Program-made: the position numbers and the translations under genes | Source of the DNA: an uncultured Porphyromonadaceae bacterium | Lineage (GTDB): Bacteria > Bacteroidota > Bacteroidia > Bacteroidales > Muribaculaceae | Direction of reading: 5' to 3' | DNA length: 59,409 bases | NCBI GenBank assembly: GCA_905198125.1 | Contig: CAJKBH010000020.1 | Span: 1-59,409 of the forward strand | Part shown: one piece after another, positions 33,558-42,566 of the stretch | How positions within the stretch are numbered: the first letter of the stretch is position 1 | Layout of the letters: each line of letters starts with the position of its first letter | Notes under the pieces: generated by a model | What the model saw: the letters and a program-made list of their open reading frames with translations, nothing else | What the model was told of the DNA's origin: nothing | The model's database searches: none

Positions 33558-33670
33558 TTTCGGGTTTATGTTTCGGGGCAGCATTTCGGGTTTGTGTTTT
33601 CAGGATAGGGTTTCAGGACAGTGTTTCGGGTTTATGTTATGGGCCAGTGTTTCGGGTTTATGATTTCGGG
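33558..33670 (+). repeat. TTTCGGG direct repeats upstream of parA
   Basis: TTTCGGG occurs at 33558, 33571, 33584, 33624, 33650 and 33664, with TTTCAGG at 33611, mostly within a TTTCGGGTTTATG context. The array starts directly after H1 of the family B copy. A TTTCGGG also follows H1 of the copy at 53483-53495. A weak -7 box TAAATTTG lies at 33740-33747. Confidence 0.8.
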
Positions 33671-33855
33671 TTTGAGGCTTAAAAATGTGAAATAAGGAAA
33701 TTTTGCAGTAATCGGTATGGGAATGTGGGAATAAATTCGTAAATTTGCATATTTAAATAGGTATAGCTTGAGTTTCGCAAGTTTTTCAGCTTGCTCAACA
33801 GTGGATGAATATCAACTTGAGCTTGCGAAAGTAGAACAGTAAGAGCAGAACGTCT

Positions 33856-34638
33856 ATGGGAAAAATCATAGCGATAGCGAACCAGAAGGGTGGCGTGGGC
33901 AAGACCACGACGTCGTTCAATCTGGGTGCATGTCTTGCAGCGGCAGGCCGCAAGGTATTGCTTGTGGACGCCGATCCGCAGGCCAACGCCACGTCCGGTT
34001 TGGGCGTGGAGCCTCAGGACACCGACGCCACGGTGTACGAATGTCTGATAGAGGGATATCCCGCCAAGGAGGCCATCATGCACACCCAGGTCAAGGGCCT
34101 GGACATAATCTGTTCGCGCATCGGCCTTGTGGGCGCCGAGGTGGAGCTGATGAGCCGCGCCGACCGCGAGCGCACCCTGTCAGGCGTGCTCGAACCCGTC
34201 AAGGACAACTACGACTACATCCTGATCGACTGCTCGCCGTCGTTAGGCATCATCACCGTCAACGCGCTGACCGCCTCCGACTCGGTGCTGATACCGGTGC
34301 AGGCCGAATACTTCGCCCTGGAGGGTATCGCGCAGTTGCTCAATACTATACGTATCATCAAATCGCGCCTGAAGCCCACGCTTGAGATCGAGGGCTTCCT
34401 GCTCACCATGTACGATGCCCGCCTCCGTCTGGCCAACCAGATATTCGAGGAGCTGAAGGGACACTTCGGCGACATGGTGTTCACCACGGTAATACCGCGC
34501 AACATCAAGCTGAGCGAGAGTCCCAGCCACGGACTGCCCGTGATACTGTACGACCCCGACAGCCGTGGCGCCATAGCCTACGGCCAGCTGGCCCGCGAGC
34601 TGCAGTCGCGCGAGCGTAAACGTAAGAAGAAAGCATGA
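33856..34638 (+). CDS. parA: ParA/Soj chromosome-partitioning ATPase
   Basis: A 260-aa P-loop ATPase of the ParA/MinD group. The deviant Walker A KGGVGKTTT (residues 11-19) and LLVDADPQANATSGLG (about 36-51) are complete, as is the LIDCSPSLG Walker B. It uses ATP-driven DNA binding to move ParB-bound origins. parB overlaps by 4 bp. The 5' region is an unusually repeat-rich 1.2-kb gap shared with divergent relA/spoT. Confidence 0.95.
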   Translation: MGKIIAIANQKGGVGKTTTSFNLGACLAAAGRKVLLVDADPQANATSGLGVEPQDTDATVYECLIEGYPAKEAIMHTQVKGLDIICSRIGLVGAEVELMSRADRERTLSGVLEPVKDNYDYILIDCSPSLGIITVNALTASDSVLIPVQAEYFALEGIAQLLNTIRIIKSRLKPTLEIEGFLLTMYDARLRLANQIFEELKGHFGDMVFTTVIPRNIKLSESPSHGLPVILYDPDSRGAIAYGQLARELQSRERKRKKKA

Positions 34639-35534
34639 CCATGACAATGGATCAGAGTAAGAAAGTAACCGGAACGAAGCGTGCGTTGGGTCGCGGACTC
34701 GACGCGCTGTTTGCGTCGGCTCCGGTGCCCGAGGTGCAGACCGGAGGCGCATCGGCAATATCCGAAATAGAACTGAACCTGATAGAGCCTAACCCCGAGC
34801 AGCCGCGCCGCACGTTCGACCCGGAGGCGCTCGAGGAGCTTGCGGCCAGTATCCGCGAGCTTGGCATAGTGCAGCCGCTGACGCTGCGCTCGGTGCCCGG
34901 AGGCCGCTATCAGATCATAGCCGGCGAACGCCGCTGGCGCGCCGCCACCAGGGCCGGCCTCGTAACCGTGCCCGCATACGTGCGCACGGCCTCCGACTCC
35001 GAAATGACGGAGATGGCGCTGATCGAGAACATCCAGCGCCAGGACCTGAACGCCATCGAGGTGGCATTGGGTTTCAAAAAACTGATAGACAGCTATTCGC
35101 TGACGCAGGAACGCCTGTCGGAGCGCCTGGGCAAGAAACGCGCCACCATAGCCAACCATCTGCGCCTGCTGCGCCTGCCGGCCGAGATACAGCTTGGCCT
35201 GCGCGACCACAACATAGAGATGGGCCACGCACGCGCACTGCTCGGACTGGACAACACCAAGGCCCAGCTCAAGCTCTACAAGCGCATCGTGAAGGAGGGT
35301 CTGTCCGTGCGCGCCGTCGAGGCCGTGGTGAAGAAAATGAACGAAGGCCCAGCGCAGGAGGAGAAGAAACAGGACAACGAGGCATACGACGAGCTGGTAA
35401 AGAGTCTGAGCACACGCTTCTCGGCACCGGTGAAATTCAGCCGCAACGCCAAGGGCAACGGCACCATTACGTTTAAATTCAACAACGACGACGATCTGCA
35501 CCGGCTGATCAAGGCGTTCGACAGCGTGAAGTGA
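34635..35534 (+). CDS. parB: ParB/Spo0J chromosome-partitioning protein
   Basis: A 299-aa ParB. The N-terminal domain holds the CTP-binding motifs (QPRRTFD and GERRWRAA) and TEMALIENIQRQDLNAIE. The central helix-turn-helix (LTQERLSERLGKKRATIANHLRLLRLP) binds parS. The Lys-rich C-terminal domain dimerises. The start begins MTMTMDQ; the ATG at 34635 overlaps the parA stop. An internal ATG at 34647 is possible. No parS-like 16-bp palindrome was recognised in the window. Confidence 0.95.
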   Translation: MTMTMDQSKKVTGTKRALGRGLDALFASAPVPEVQTGGASAISEIELNLIEPNPEQPRRTFDPEALEELAASIRELGIVQPLTLRSVPGGRYQIIAGERRWRAATRAGLVTVPAYVRTASDSEMTEMALIENIQRQDLNAIEVALGFKKLIDSYSLTQERLSERLGKKRATIANHLRLLRLPAEIQLGLRDHNIEMGHARALLGLDNTKAQLKLYKRIVKEGLSVRAVEAVVKKMNEGPAQEEKKQDNEAYDELVKSLSTRFSAPVKFSRNAKGNGTITFKFNNDDDLHRLIKAFDSVK

Positions 35535-36385
35535 CAGGAATGGGCATACGACTCACCCGGATGGAGAAGGCACTGATAATGGCCCTGGCGATATTGTTCG
35601 TGATACCGCCCGGATTCGCACAGACCGTGCTGCAGGACCGCCGGCCGGTGACTGCGGCCCGTGACCGCAAGCCCGTGATACGCGACCGCGAGCCTGTGAT
35701 ACGCGACCACCGGCCGCTTAGCCCCGACTCCACGGTGGACGTGGACGTGGACCTTGATCTGCGCGTATTGCCCGACGACAGGGAAACGCTCGCGACCGAC
35801 TCGCTGAATACGGCAGAAGCCGACAGCATACCGCCGACGGTGGTGACGGCCGACGGATACTCGTTCGACGAGAAGGGACGCCGCGCGTTCAACCCCAATC
35901 CCACGCGCGCCGTGTGGATGTCGGCGCTGTTCCCCGGCCTGGGCCAGATATACAACCGCCGCTACTGGAAGCTCCCAATCGTGGTGGGAGGTTTCATGGG
36001 CCTCGGTTATGCCACCAACTGGAACGGCAACCAATACAACGACTATATGCAGGGCTACCGGGACCTGATGGATTCCGACCCCAACACCAAAAGCTACATG
36101 AACTTCTTTCCGCCCACGGTCAAGGAATCCGATCTGGACAAGGCGTGGCTGGAAAGGACCTTCAAATACCGCAAGGATCAGTACCGGCGCAACCGCGACC
36201 TGTGCGTCATCTGTCTTATCGCGCTGTATCTGGTCTGTATGGTCGACGCATACGTCGACGCCCAGATGGCACACTTCGACGTGTCGCCCGACCTGAGCCT
36301 CGACCTGGCCCCGGCCGTGATCACCCCGCAGAACCAGAGCTGGAGACGCACCAGCCTCGGAATGCAGTGGACGTTAACCTTTTAA
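35531..36385 (+). CDS. DUF5683 membrane-associated protein
   Basis: A 284-aa protein of the DUF5683 family. The N-terminus has a signal-like hydrophobic segment (ALIMALAILFVIPPGFA), then a small repeat of R-D-x-x-P-V units (about residues 36-60), an acidic linker, and the conserved GLGQIYNRRYWK (about 140) with nearby hydrophobic segments. The GTG at 35531 overlaps parB by 4 bp (GTGA); an ATG at 35540 is an alternative. In Bacteroidales this gene commonly lies between parB and mltD, so an envelope role tied to division is possible but unproven. Confidence 0.8.
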   Translation: MTGMGIRLTRMEKALIMALAILFVIPPGFAQTVLQDRRPVTAARDRKPVIRDREPVIRDHRPLSPDSTVDVDVDLDLRVLPDDRETLATDSLNTAEADSIPPTVVTADGYSFDEKGRRAFNPNPTRAVWMSALFPGLGQIYNRRYWKLPIVVGGFMGLGYATNWNGNQYNDYMQGYRDLMDSDPNTKSYMNFFPPTVKESDLDKAWLERTFKYRKDQYRRNRDLCVICLIALYLVCMVDAYVDAQMAHFDVSPDLSLDLAPAVITPQNQSWRRTSLGMQWTLTF

Positions 36386-36395
36386 GAACAGAATT

Positions 36396-38060
36396 ATGAG
36401 CAGAAAGTCAATCATACTTATGGCCGCGTTGCTTGGTGTCATGCCGGCGATGGCGCAGAAGAACCGCAACGTGAACAGCCTCCGCACCGAGATAACCGAC
36501 TCGCACATAGTGTATCCCAAGAGCTACGAGGCCGACACGCAGCGTATGCTGGAGGGCTGGTATATGCAGAACTACACCGCCACCGACGACAGCTATCGCC
36601 GCAAGGGCGACGTGGAGGTGAGCGACGCTGTGCTGCGCGACCGCCTGTCGAAGCTGCCCACGGTCATTGACATGCCCTATAACTCGATAGTGCGCAGCTA
36701 TATAGAGCGTTACACCCGTCGCGGACGCGACCAGGTGGCCGCCCTGTTGGGTCTGTCATTATATTATATGCCCATCTTCGAGCAGGCCCTGGAGGCCGAG
36801 GGTCTGCCTCTCGAGCTGAAATACCTGCCCGTGATAGAGTCCGCGCTGGACCCCAACGCCACGAGCAAGCATGGCGCCGCCGGCCTGTGGCAGTTCATGG
36901 TTGGCACCGGCAAGGGCCTCGGCCTGGAGGTGAACAGCATGGTGGACGAACGCCGCGACCCCTACAAGTCGTCGGAAAAGGCCGCCAAATACCTTAAGGA
37001 CCTGTACAACAGCTACGGCGACTGGTCGCTGGCCATCGCCGCCTACAACTGCGGTCCGGGTGCCGTCAACAAGGCTCTGCGCCGCGCAGGGGGCACTCCC
37101 GACACCCAGGACTACTGGTCCATTTACTATTATCTCAGCCCCGAGACGCGCGGATACGTACCCATGTTCATCGCCGCGAACTATGTGATGAACTATTACG
37201 ACAAGCATAACATCGGCCCGGTGCTGCCCACCAAGCCCCTGGTGATGGACACCGTGCATGTGGCCGAGCGCATACATTTCGACCAGATCTCGAATGTGCT
37301 CGACATCCCGGTCGAGGAGTTGCGCGTGCTGAACCCGCAGTTCCGCGCCGACATCATTCCCGGCAACAACGAGCGCAGCTACACGCTGATACTTCCGTCG
37401 CGTCAGGTGCAGGCATACCTGATGAGCGAGGAGGAGATACGCGACTATAACGCCGACAAATACGCCCGTCGCGTAGTGGCCGAACCGGGTTCGGAACCCG
37501 ACGCCCAGCTTGCCGCCGTCATAGCGCAGGAAGATGCCGAGGAACTGGCCAACGAGGAGCATGACCAGGCCAAGGACCTGCCCGCGCCGCGCAAGACCGA
37601 GGAGGTGGCCGTGACACGCGACCGCCGCGGCTCGCAGCAACAGCATCTCGACACCGGCACCGCCGATGCGCAGGCCGATGTAGCAAACGACTACCGCGCG
37701 GCACGCCAGTCGGCACGCCGTCAGTCCAAGAGCACTTACGAGGCTTCCGCCGCGCAGAGCAGACAGACCGCCGCCAAGAGCAGCAAGACAACCGCCAAAA
37801 AGAAGAAAGCGCGGCCTGCGGCTCCCAAATCGCATACCGTCAGGAGCGGCGACAACCTGTCGAACATAGCCAAGCGGTACGGCACCACCGTGGCGGCCCT
37901 GAAGAAGGCCAACGGCATAACCGGAAGCGGCGACGCACTGCAACCCGGCGACAAGCTGAATCTGCCCGGCAAAAGCAGCGTCTCCAAGTCGAAAAGCACA
38001 CGCAAAAGCAAATCAAAAGGCACATCCTCAAAATCAAAGAAAAAGAAGAGAAGACGCTAA
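36396..38060 (+). CDS. Membrane-bound lytic transglycosylase, MltD-like, with LysM
   Basis: A 554-aa peptidoglycan hydrolase. After a signal peptide (about 1-20) comes an SLT domain: VIESALDPNA with catalytic Glu148, GAAGLWQFMVGTGKGLGL, and IAAYNCGPGAVNKAL. A LysM-like region (about 290-335) and a clear C-terminal LysM (HTVRSGDNLSNIAKRYG, about 478-525) bind glycan strands. The protein ends in a long Ser/Lys/Arg tail. It cleaves glycan to anhydro-muropeptides in the periplasm. It is the last gene of the parAB cluster. Confidence 0.93.
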   Translation: MSRKSIILMAALLGVMPAMAQKNRNVNSLRTEITDSHIVYPKSYEADTQRMLEGWYMQNYTATDDSYRRKGDVEVSDAVLRDRLSKLPTVIDMPYNSIVRSYIERYTRRGRDQVAALLGLSLYYMPIFEQALEAEGLPLELKYLPVIESALDPNATSKHGAAGLWQFMVGTGKGLGLEVNSMVDERRDPYKSSEKAAKYLKDLYNSYGDWSLAIAAYNCGPGAVNKALRRAGGTPDTQDYWSIYYYLSPETRGYVPMFIAANYVMNYYDKHNIGPVLPTKPLVMDTVHVAERIHFDQISNVLDIPVEELRVLNPQFRADIIPGNNERSYTLILPSRQVQAYLMSEEEIRDYNADKYARRVVAEPGSEPDAQLAAVIAQEDAEELANEEHDQAKDLPAPRKTEEVAVTRDRRGSQQQHLDTGTADAQADVANDYRAARQSARRQSKSTYEASAAQSRQTAAKSSKTTAKKKKARPAAPKSHTVRSGDNLSNIAKRYGTTVAALKKANGITGSGDALQPGDKLNLPGKSSVSKSKSTRKSKSKGTSSKSKKKKRRR

Positions 38061-38061
38061 C

Positions 38062-38138
38062 CCAATTAGCAATGAGTAATTAGCAATGAGTAATTTGCGT
38101 TGCATCGCGATTAATTACTAATTAAAATTACTAATTCG
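38062..38138. repeat. Short direct and inverted repeats before nhaD
   Basis: AATTAGCAATGAGT occurs twice in tandem (about 38065-38092), and TAATTACTAATTA-type sequence follows, partly as the reverse complement. It fills the 88-bp gap between mltD and nhaD. Confidence 0.65.
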
Positions 38139-38148
38139 AAAAAATGCC

Positions 38149-39549
38149 ATGATCACCACGTTAATTGTAATGTTTTTCGTGGGCTATCTCGCGATAGCCC
38201 TGGAGCATCCTCTGCGCGTCGACAAGACGGCGATCGCGCTTGTGTTGGGTATGCTGCTGTGGGTCATCTATGCGCTTTGCGCCGACCGGATAGTGCCTCA
38301 GGTTGAACCTGATAAACTCGCAGCCTACATAGCCCAGACCCCGAGTCTGCAGGGCGAGAGTCTGCATTCCCAGGCGTTGAGCTATGTGCTGGATGTCAAG
38401 ATTGTAGAGGCATTAGGCGACATCACCCAGACCCTGTTCTTCCTGATCGGCGCCATGACCATCGTGGAACTGGTGGACGTCCACGGGGGCTTCTCCATCA
38501 TTACCGATCACATCAAGACGCGCAGCAAGGGGAAACTGATGTGGATACTCCTTGTCACGGCCTTCGTGTTCAGTGCAGTTCTGGACAATATGACCACAAC
38601 CATCGTGATGATCATGCTGTTGCGCAAACTTGTGGACAAGCGGAGCGACCAGCTGCTATACGCCGGACTCATCGTGATAGCGGCCAACTGCGGCGGCGCG
38701 TGGTCGCCCATCGGCGACGTCACCACCATCATGCTCTGGGTGAAAGGCAATGTCACGGCCGGTGCGTTGGTGGCTTACGTCACGCTCCCCTCGATCGTGG
38801 CCTGCGTGGTGCCCGCACTGTGGGTGAGACGTTCGCTGAGGGGGCAGCTCGGCACTGTGCACGTCACCGAGACGCAGGACCACAAGGAATTCACTCACCG
38901 CGAGAAACTGACCATGCTGATTCTCGGCGTCACCGGCCTGGTGATGGTGCCGGTGTTCAAGACAGCCACTCACATGCCGCCGTTCGTCGGTATGCTGCTG
39001 GTGCTGGGTATCCTGTGGATTTATACCGAAATATTCTATAACCGTCGCCCGCACTACAAGGGCGCGCGCCAGCACCGTCTGCAGATGGTGATAAAGAGAA
39101 TAGACTTCCCCTCGATACTGTTCTTCCTCGGCATCCTGATGGCTGTGGACGTTCTGGATGCGTCCGGTATCTTGGCCGCTACGGCCGCATGGCTCGACAA
39201 GGCCATACACAACATCTATATCATCAACGTTGTGTTGGGTATGATGAGCTCGGTGTTCGACAACGTTCCCCTGGTGGCCGGCGTGATGGGCATGTATCCC
39301 GTCACCGATGCCTCGTCGGTGGGATATGCCGCCCAGTTCGTGCAGGACGGCGTGTTCTGGGAGTTCCTGAGTTATTGTGCAGGTGTGGGCGGCTCGATGC
39401 TGATTATCGGCTCGGCTGCCGGCGTGATCGCGATGGGTCTGGAGAAGATCAGTTTCGGATGGTATCTCAAGAAGTTCTCGATTCCCGCATTGCTCGGCTA
39501 TCTGTGCGGCGCAGGGGTGTATATTCTTGAGGTGATCCTGTTCAAATAA
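38149..39549 (+). CDS. nhaD: NhaD-type Na+/H+ antiporter
   Basis: A 466-aa membrane protein of the ArsB/NhaD superfamily with about 11-13 helices. Conserved parts include FSAVLDNMTTTIVMIMLL and AANCGGAWSPIGDVTTIMLW in the first half, and MMSSVFDNVPLVAGVMGMY in the second, the paired Asp-Asn re-entrant motifs of this family. It exports sodium for protons and so supports pH and salt homeostasis. tsaE follows 3 bp later. Confidence 0.92.
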   Translation: MITTLIVMFFVGYLAIALEHPLRVDKTAIALVLGMLLWVIYALCADRIVPQVEPDKLAAYIAQTPSLQGESLHSQALSYVLDVKIVEALGDITQTLFFLIGAMTIVELVDVHGGFSIITDHIKTRSKGKLMWILLVTAFVFSAVLDNMTTTIVMIMLLRKLVDKRSDQLLYAGLIVIAANCGGAWSPIGDVTTIMLWVKGNVTAGALVAYVTLPSIVACVVPALWVRRSLRGQLGTVHVTETQDHKEFTHREKLTMLILGVTGLVMVPVFKTATHMPPFVGMLLVLGILWIYTEIFYNRRPHYKGARQHRLQMVIKRIDFPSILFFLGILMAVDVLDASGILAATAAWLDKAIHNIYIINVVLGMMSSVFDNVPLVAGVMGMYPVTDASSVGYAAQFVQDGVFWEFLSYCAGVGGSMLIIGSAAGVIAMGLEKISFGWYLKKFSIPALLGYLCGAGVYILEVILFK

Positions 39550-39552
39550 CCG

Positions 39553-39978
39553 ATGGATAACAATCAATATATAATAAGGAGTAAGGATGAACTCGGCGCC
39601 GCGGCCGCATGGCTGATAAAGCAGGCCGGCGCCCGGCGTGTCGTGGCCTTCGACGCTCCGATGGGGGCGGGCAAGACCACGCTCATATCCGAGATGACCC
39701 GTCTGCTGGGCAGTGACGACGCCGCCAACTCACCGACGTTCAGCATCGTGAACCATTACGATGTGCCGGGTGGCAAACCGATATATCATTTCGACTTCTA
39801 CCGTATCGACGATTCGCGCGGCGTGGCCGACATCGGCATCTACGACTATCTGGATTCCGGGTCGTGGTGCCTGCTGGAATGGCCTCGGGTGGCGGTAGAC
39901 TTCCTGGCCGCCGACACCGTGGTGGTGCGCATCGAGGTGCTGCCCGACGGTGAGAGGGTGTTGACAGTGGTTTCGTAA
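39553..39978 (+). CDS. tsaE: tRNA threonylcarbamoyladenosine biosynthesis ATPase TsaE
   Basis: A 141-aa protein with the P-loop APMGAGKTTLISE (Lys41) and the family signature NSPTFSIVNHYDV plus YHFDFYRI. With TsaB and TsaD it makes the t6A37 modification on ANN-decoding tRNAs. It sits between nhaD and birA. Its stop region carries a duplicated GGTTTCGTAAGTA that recurs just before birA. Confidence 0.93.
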   Translation: MDNNQYIIRSKDELGAAAAWLIKQAGARRVVAFDAPMGAGKTTLISEMTRLLGSDDAANSPTFSIVNHYDVPGGKPIYHFDFYRIDDSRGVADIGIYDYLDSGSWCLLEWPRVAVDFLAADTVVVRIEVLPDGERVLTVVS

Positions 39979-40005
39979 GTAGCGGAAGGGTTTCGTAAGT
40001 ACAGG

Positions 40006-40743
40006 ATGGATTACGTATTTTTGGACATAGCGGACTCCACCATGAATTATGCCGCCGTGCATCAGCACGAGCTTGGCGACCGGACCATGGTGGTGGCCCA
40101 CAATCAGGAATCGGGACGCGGGCAGCGCGGCAACAGCTGGGAGTCGGAACCGGGCAAGAACCTGACGGTCACTATGCTGTACAGGCCCAAGGCCGACATG
40201 GACCCGCGGCCTCTTGACGAACAGCAGTTCCGCATCAGCGAGGCCGCGGCACTTGGTGTGGCCGACACGCTGGAGGCTTACGGCCTGAAAGCGATGGTGA
40301 AATGGTCGAACGACGTGTATGTGGGCGACTGCAAGATCTCCGGCATACTGATAGAACACACCATTATAGGCAACCGCCTGGACAACAGTCGCATCGGCAT
40401 CGGTCTGAACGTGAATCAGCGTGAATTCGTCAGCGACGCACCCAACCCCGTCAGTATGTATCAGCTGTTGGGCGAGGAACTTCCGCTGGCGCGGGTGCTC
40501 GACACTCTGTCCGAGAAGCTGGAGCGGCGGCTGGAGCAGGACGCCGATACGCTTCACGCCGACTATATGAGCCGGCTGTGGCGCAAGGACGGTGAATGCC
40601 ATGGTTTTCGCCTCCGTGAAGGCGAACGCACGGAATTTCAGGCAAGTATCCGGGATGTCAGGAGAAACGGACCGCTCGTATTGCTGATGGCGGACGGAGC
40701 GGAGACTGCTTTTTATTTCAAGGAAGTGGAGTTTATTCTTTGA
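40006..40743 (+). CDS. birA: Biotin--[acetyl-CoA carboxylase] ligase, no DNA-binding domain
   Basis: A 245-aa biotin protein ligase. GRGQRGNSWES is the biotinyl-AMP motif, KWSNDVYVGDCKISGILIE the catalytic segment and IGIGLNVNQ the adenylate-binding loop. There is no N-terminal helix-turn-helix, so it is a monofunctional ligase rather than a repressor. It biotinylates carboxylase carrier domains. Confidence 0.93.
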   Translation: MDYVFLDIADSTMNYAAVHQHELGDRTMVVAHNQESGRGQRGNSWESEPGKNLTVTMLYRPKADMDPRPLDEQQFRISEAAALGVADTLEAYGLKAMVKWSNDVYVGDCKISGILIEHTIIGNRLDNSRIGIGLNVNQREFVSDAPNPVSMYQLLGEELPLARVLDTLSEKLERRLEQDADTLHADYMSRLWRKDGECHGFRLREGERTEFQASIRDVRRNGPLVLLMADGAETAFYFKEVEFIL

Positions 40744-40781
40744 AAAATGTGAATTTTCAAAGAAGTTTCTCTGAAATTTAC

Positions 40782-40789
40782 TAATTTTG
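40782..40789 (+). promoter_or_regulatory. -7 box abutting the flippase-like start codon
   Basis: TAATTTTG fits TAnnTTTG and ends 4 nt before the ATG at 40794. Only TTTTC about 23 bp upstream stands for a -33. If active, the mRNA would be leaderless. Confidence 0.45.
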
Positions 40790-40793
40790 CGGT

Positions 40794-41828
40794 ATGGACT
40801 GGCGCAAGATATTGGGATACGTGGTGCGGTGGCTGTTGCCGCTGGCGCTGACGGTGCTGTTGGTGGCCTATATGTTCCGCAAGGTGGACTTCGCGGACAT
40901 GATGGAGTTGCTTCGCCATGGCGTCGACTACAAGTGGATACTCGTGGCGATGCTGATGAGCGTGTTCAGCCATGTGTTCCGAGCCGCGCGCTGGCGCATA
41001 CAGCTCAAGGCATTAGGTATCCGGCCGCCGTTCATGGCGCTGTGCTGCAGCATATTCGGCACCTACGCGCTGAACCTGCTGTTTCCCCGGTTAGGCGAGG
41101 TGTGGCGCTGCACATATATCGCGCATCGCGAGCACGCCCCCTTTACCGAGGTGGTGGGTTCGATGGTGGGCGACCGTGTGGCCGACATGATTACGGTGTT
41201 CACGCTTACGGTCATCACTTTCCTGATAGCCACGCCTGCGATAGAGGCGTTCCTGGTGAAATATCCCGTAGGCCAGGGAGTAGTGGGACTGGCCCGCAAT
41301 CCGTGGTTCTGGACCGGTGTGGTCGGAGGCTGCGTCATAGTGTGGGCGGTGCTTCATTTCGGCCGAAACTACAGCGCGGTGAGCAAGACGCGCCGGTGGG
41401 CAGGGGAGATGTGGAAAGGCTTTGCCGTAGTCGGCAGGATGAAAGGAAAGTGGGCGTTCCTGTTCTGGACGCTGGCCATCTGGGCCTGCTATTACTTCCA
41501 GCTGTATGTGGCCCTGTTCTCGTTCAGCTTCATGCGCGACCTGTGCACGCCTGAACTGGCATGGGGCCTGGTGCCCTGTCTGGTGGCGTTCATACTCAGC
41601 TCGATCGGCATGGCCGTGCCAAGCAACGGCGGCCTCGGCCCCTGGAACCTCGGCATTATCTTCGGCCTTGCCGTCTACGGTGTGTCGGAAGATGCCGCCA
41701 CGGCGTTCTCGATGCTGCAGTGGTCCGGCCAGACCGTGATGCTCATTACTTTGGGTATATTTACGATGATATACATTTCCGTCACCAAAAGCGGAAAGGA
41801 TGCCCGCCTGCCGGAGGCAGGAGTGTAA
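40794..41828 (+). CDS. LPG synthase TM/UPF0104-family membrane protein, flippase-like
   Basis: A 344-aa protein of about eight helices. RAARWRIQLKALGI, NLLFPRLGEVWRC and SSIGMAVPSNGGLGPWNLG are the hallmarks of the family that includes the membrane part of lysylphosphatidylglycerol synthase and AglD. Many members are proposed to move lipid-linked sugars. The actual substrate is unknown. A downstream ATG lies inside the first helix, so the first ATG is required. Confidence 0.85.
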   Translation: MDWRKILGYVVRWLLPLALTVLLVAYMFRKVDFADMMELLRHGVDYKWILVAMLMSVFSHVFRAARWRIQLKALGIRPPFMALCCSIFGTYALNLLFPRLGEVWRCTYIAHREHAPFTEVVGSMVGDRVADMITVFTLTVITFLIATPAIEAFLVKYPVGQGVVGLARNPWFWTGVVGGCVIVWAVLHFGRNYSAVSKTRRWAGEMWKGFAVVGRMKGKWAFLFWTLAIWACYYFQLYVALFSFSFMRDLCTPELAWGLVPCLVAFILSSIGMAVPSNGGLGPWNLGIIFGLAVYGVSEDAATAFSMLQWSGQTVMLITLGIFTMIYISVTKSGKDARLPEAGV

Positions 41829-41978
41829 AAAGTTGAAAGAGTTGAAAAAGTTAAGAGAATACCACTAAATTGGTAGTTGAAAGAGTTGAAAGAGTTTAGA
41901 AAGTTAAGAGAATACCACAGCTTGGGAATGTCTACACTATCATCTTAACTTTTTTAACTATGTAAACTTTATAAACTA
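41826..41978. repeat. Family C repeat, copy 2
   Basis: The same order of elements as copy 1: AAGTTGAAAGAGTT-type A/T runs, GTTAAGAGAATACCAC twice, the core with CAGCTTG and CACTATCATC, then the reverse-complement arm ending ACTTTATAAACT. It starts at the stop codon of the flippase-like gene and ends 10 bp before the next ATG (41988). Confidence 0.85.
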
Positions 41979-41987
41979 AATAGAGAC

Positions 41988-42566
41988 ATGAATTTCAACG
42001 AAGACGATAAAAACGATTATTTCGACCAGGAATATATTCCGGAGGAGCCTAAGCCAGTCAAGGAGGAGAAGCGTCCGGTGCTGAAGCCGGAGGACCCCGC
42101 CTATTGGGACGAGCCTGAGTCGGAGTTCGACCACCTGAAGCAGACATCCCGTTCGTGGAAGCTGTGGGTGTGGGTGGCCGTGGCCGGCGTGGTGATGGGT
42201 CTGGTCATAGCCGGATGGTTGATTTATTTCAATCCATACGTGGAGAATGCCGTGACCTACGGCTATGTGGAAAGCATCGAGAAGCGCGGCACCGCCATCA
42301 AGACTTACGAGGGCGTGCTGCTGCCGTATAAGAATATAATGGACACGACGCGAGTTTACGACCGGGACTTCGTGTTCTCGACCGTGAACGACACCGCCGC
42401 CGTGATGCTGCGCCGTATGCAGTACCGCAACCGCCCGGTGCGCGTGGAGTATGAGGTATATCATGCCGCAGTGCCCTGGCGCGGCGACACCAGGAATATA
42501 GTGGTACGGGTTGATTCTGTCGATCCGCGGACAATCCTGCCTCCCGACCGCCAACCTGATCTATGA
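41988..42566 (+). CDS. Small single-pass membrane protein, unknown
   Basis: A 192-aa protein with an acidic N-terminus rich in Asp/Glu/Lys (NFNEDDKNDYFDQEYIPEEP), one membrane helix at about 62-82 (WVWVAVAGVVMGLVIAGWL), and an extracytoplasmic C-terminal domain with YGYVESIEKRGTAIKTYEG. The pattern recurs in Bacteroidales hypothetical proteins, but I know no function. It overlaps the LRR gene by 4 bp, so the two are co-translated. Confidence 0.75.
   Translation: MNFNEDDKNDYFDQEYIPEEPKPVKEEKRPVLKPEDPAYWDEPESEFDHLKQTSRSWKLWVWVAVAGVVMGLVIAGWLIYFNPYVENAVTYGYVESIEKRGTAIKTYEGVLLPYKNIMDTTRVYDRDFVFSTVNDTAAVMLRRMQYRNRPVRVEYEVYHAAVPWRGDTRNIVVRVDSVDPRTILPPDRQPDL

Noticed and set aside
32616..33855. Chromosome origin (oriC) in the gap beside parA
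   Set aside because: There is no dnaA or dnaN gene nearby, and I see no cluster of TTATCCACA boxes; only one imperfect match (near 32850).
33558..33855. parS site upstream of parA
   Set aside because: No 16-bp palindrome of the TGTTTCACGTGAAACA type was found in the region or elsewhere on reading the window.
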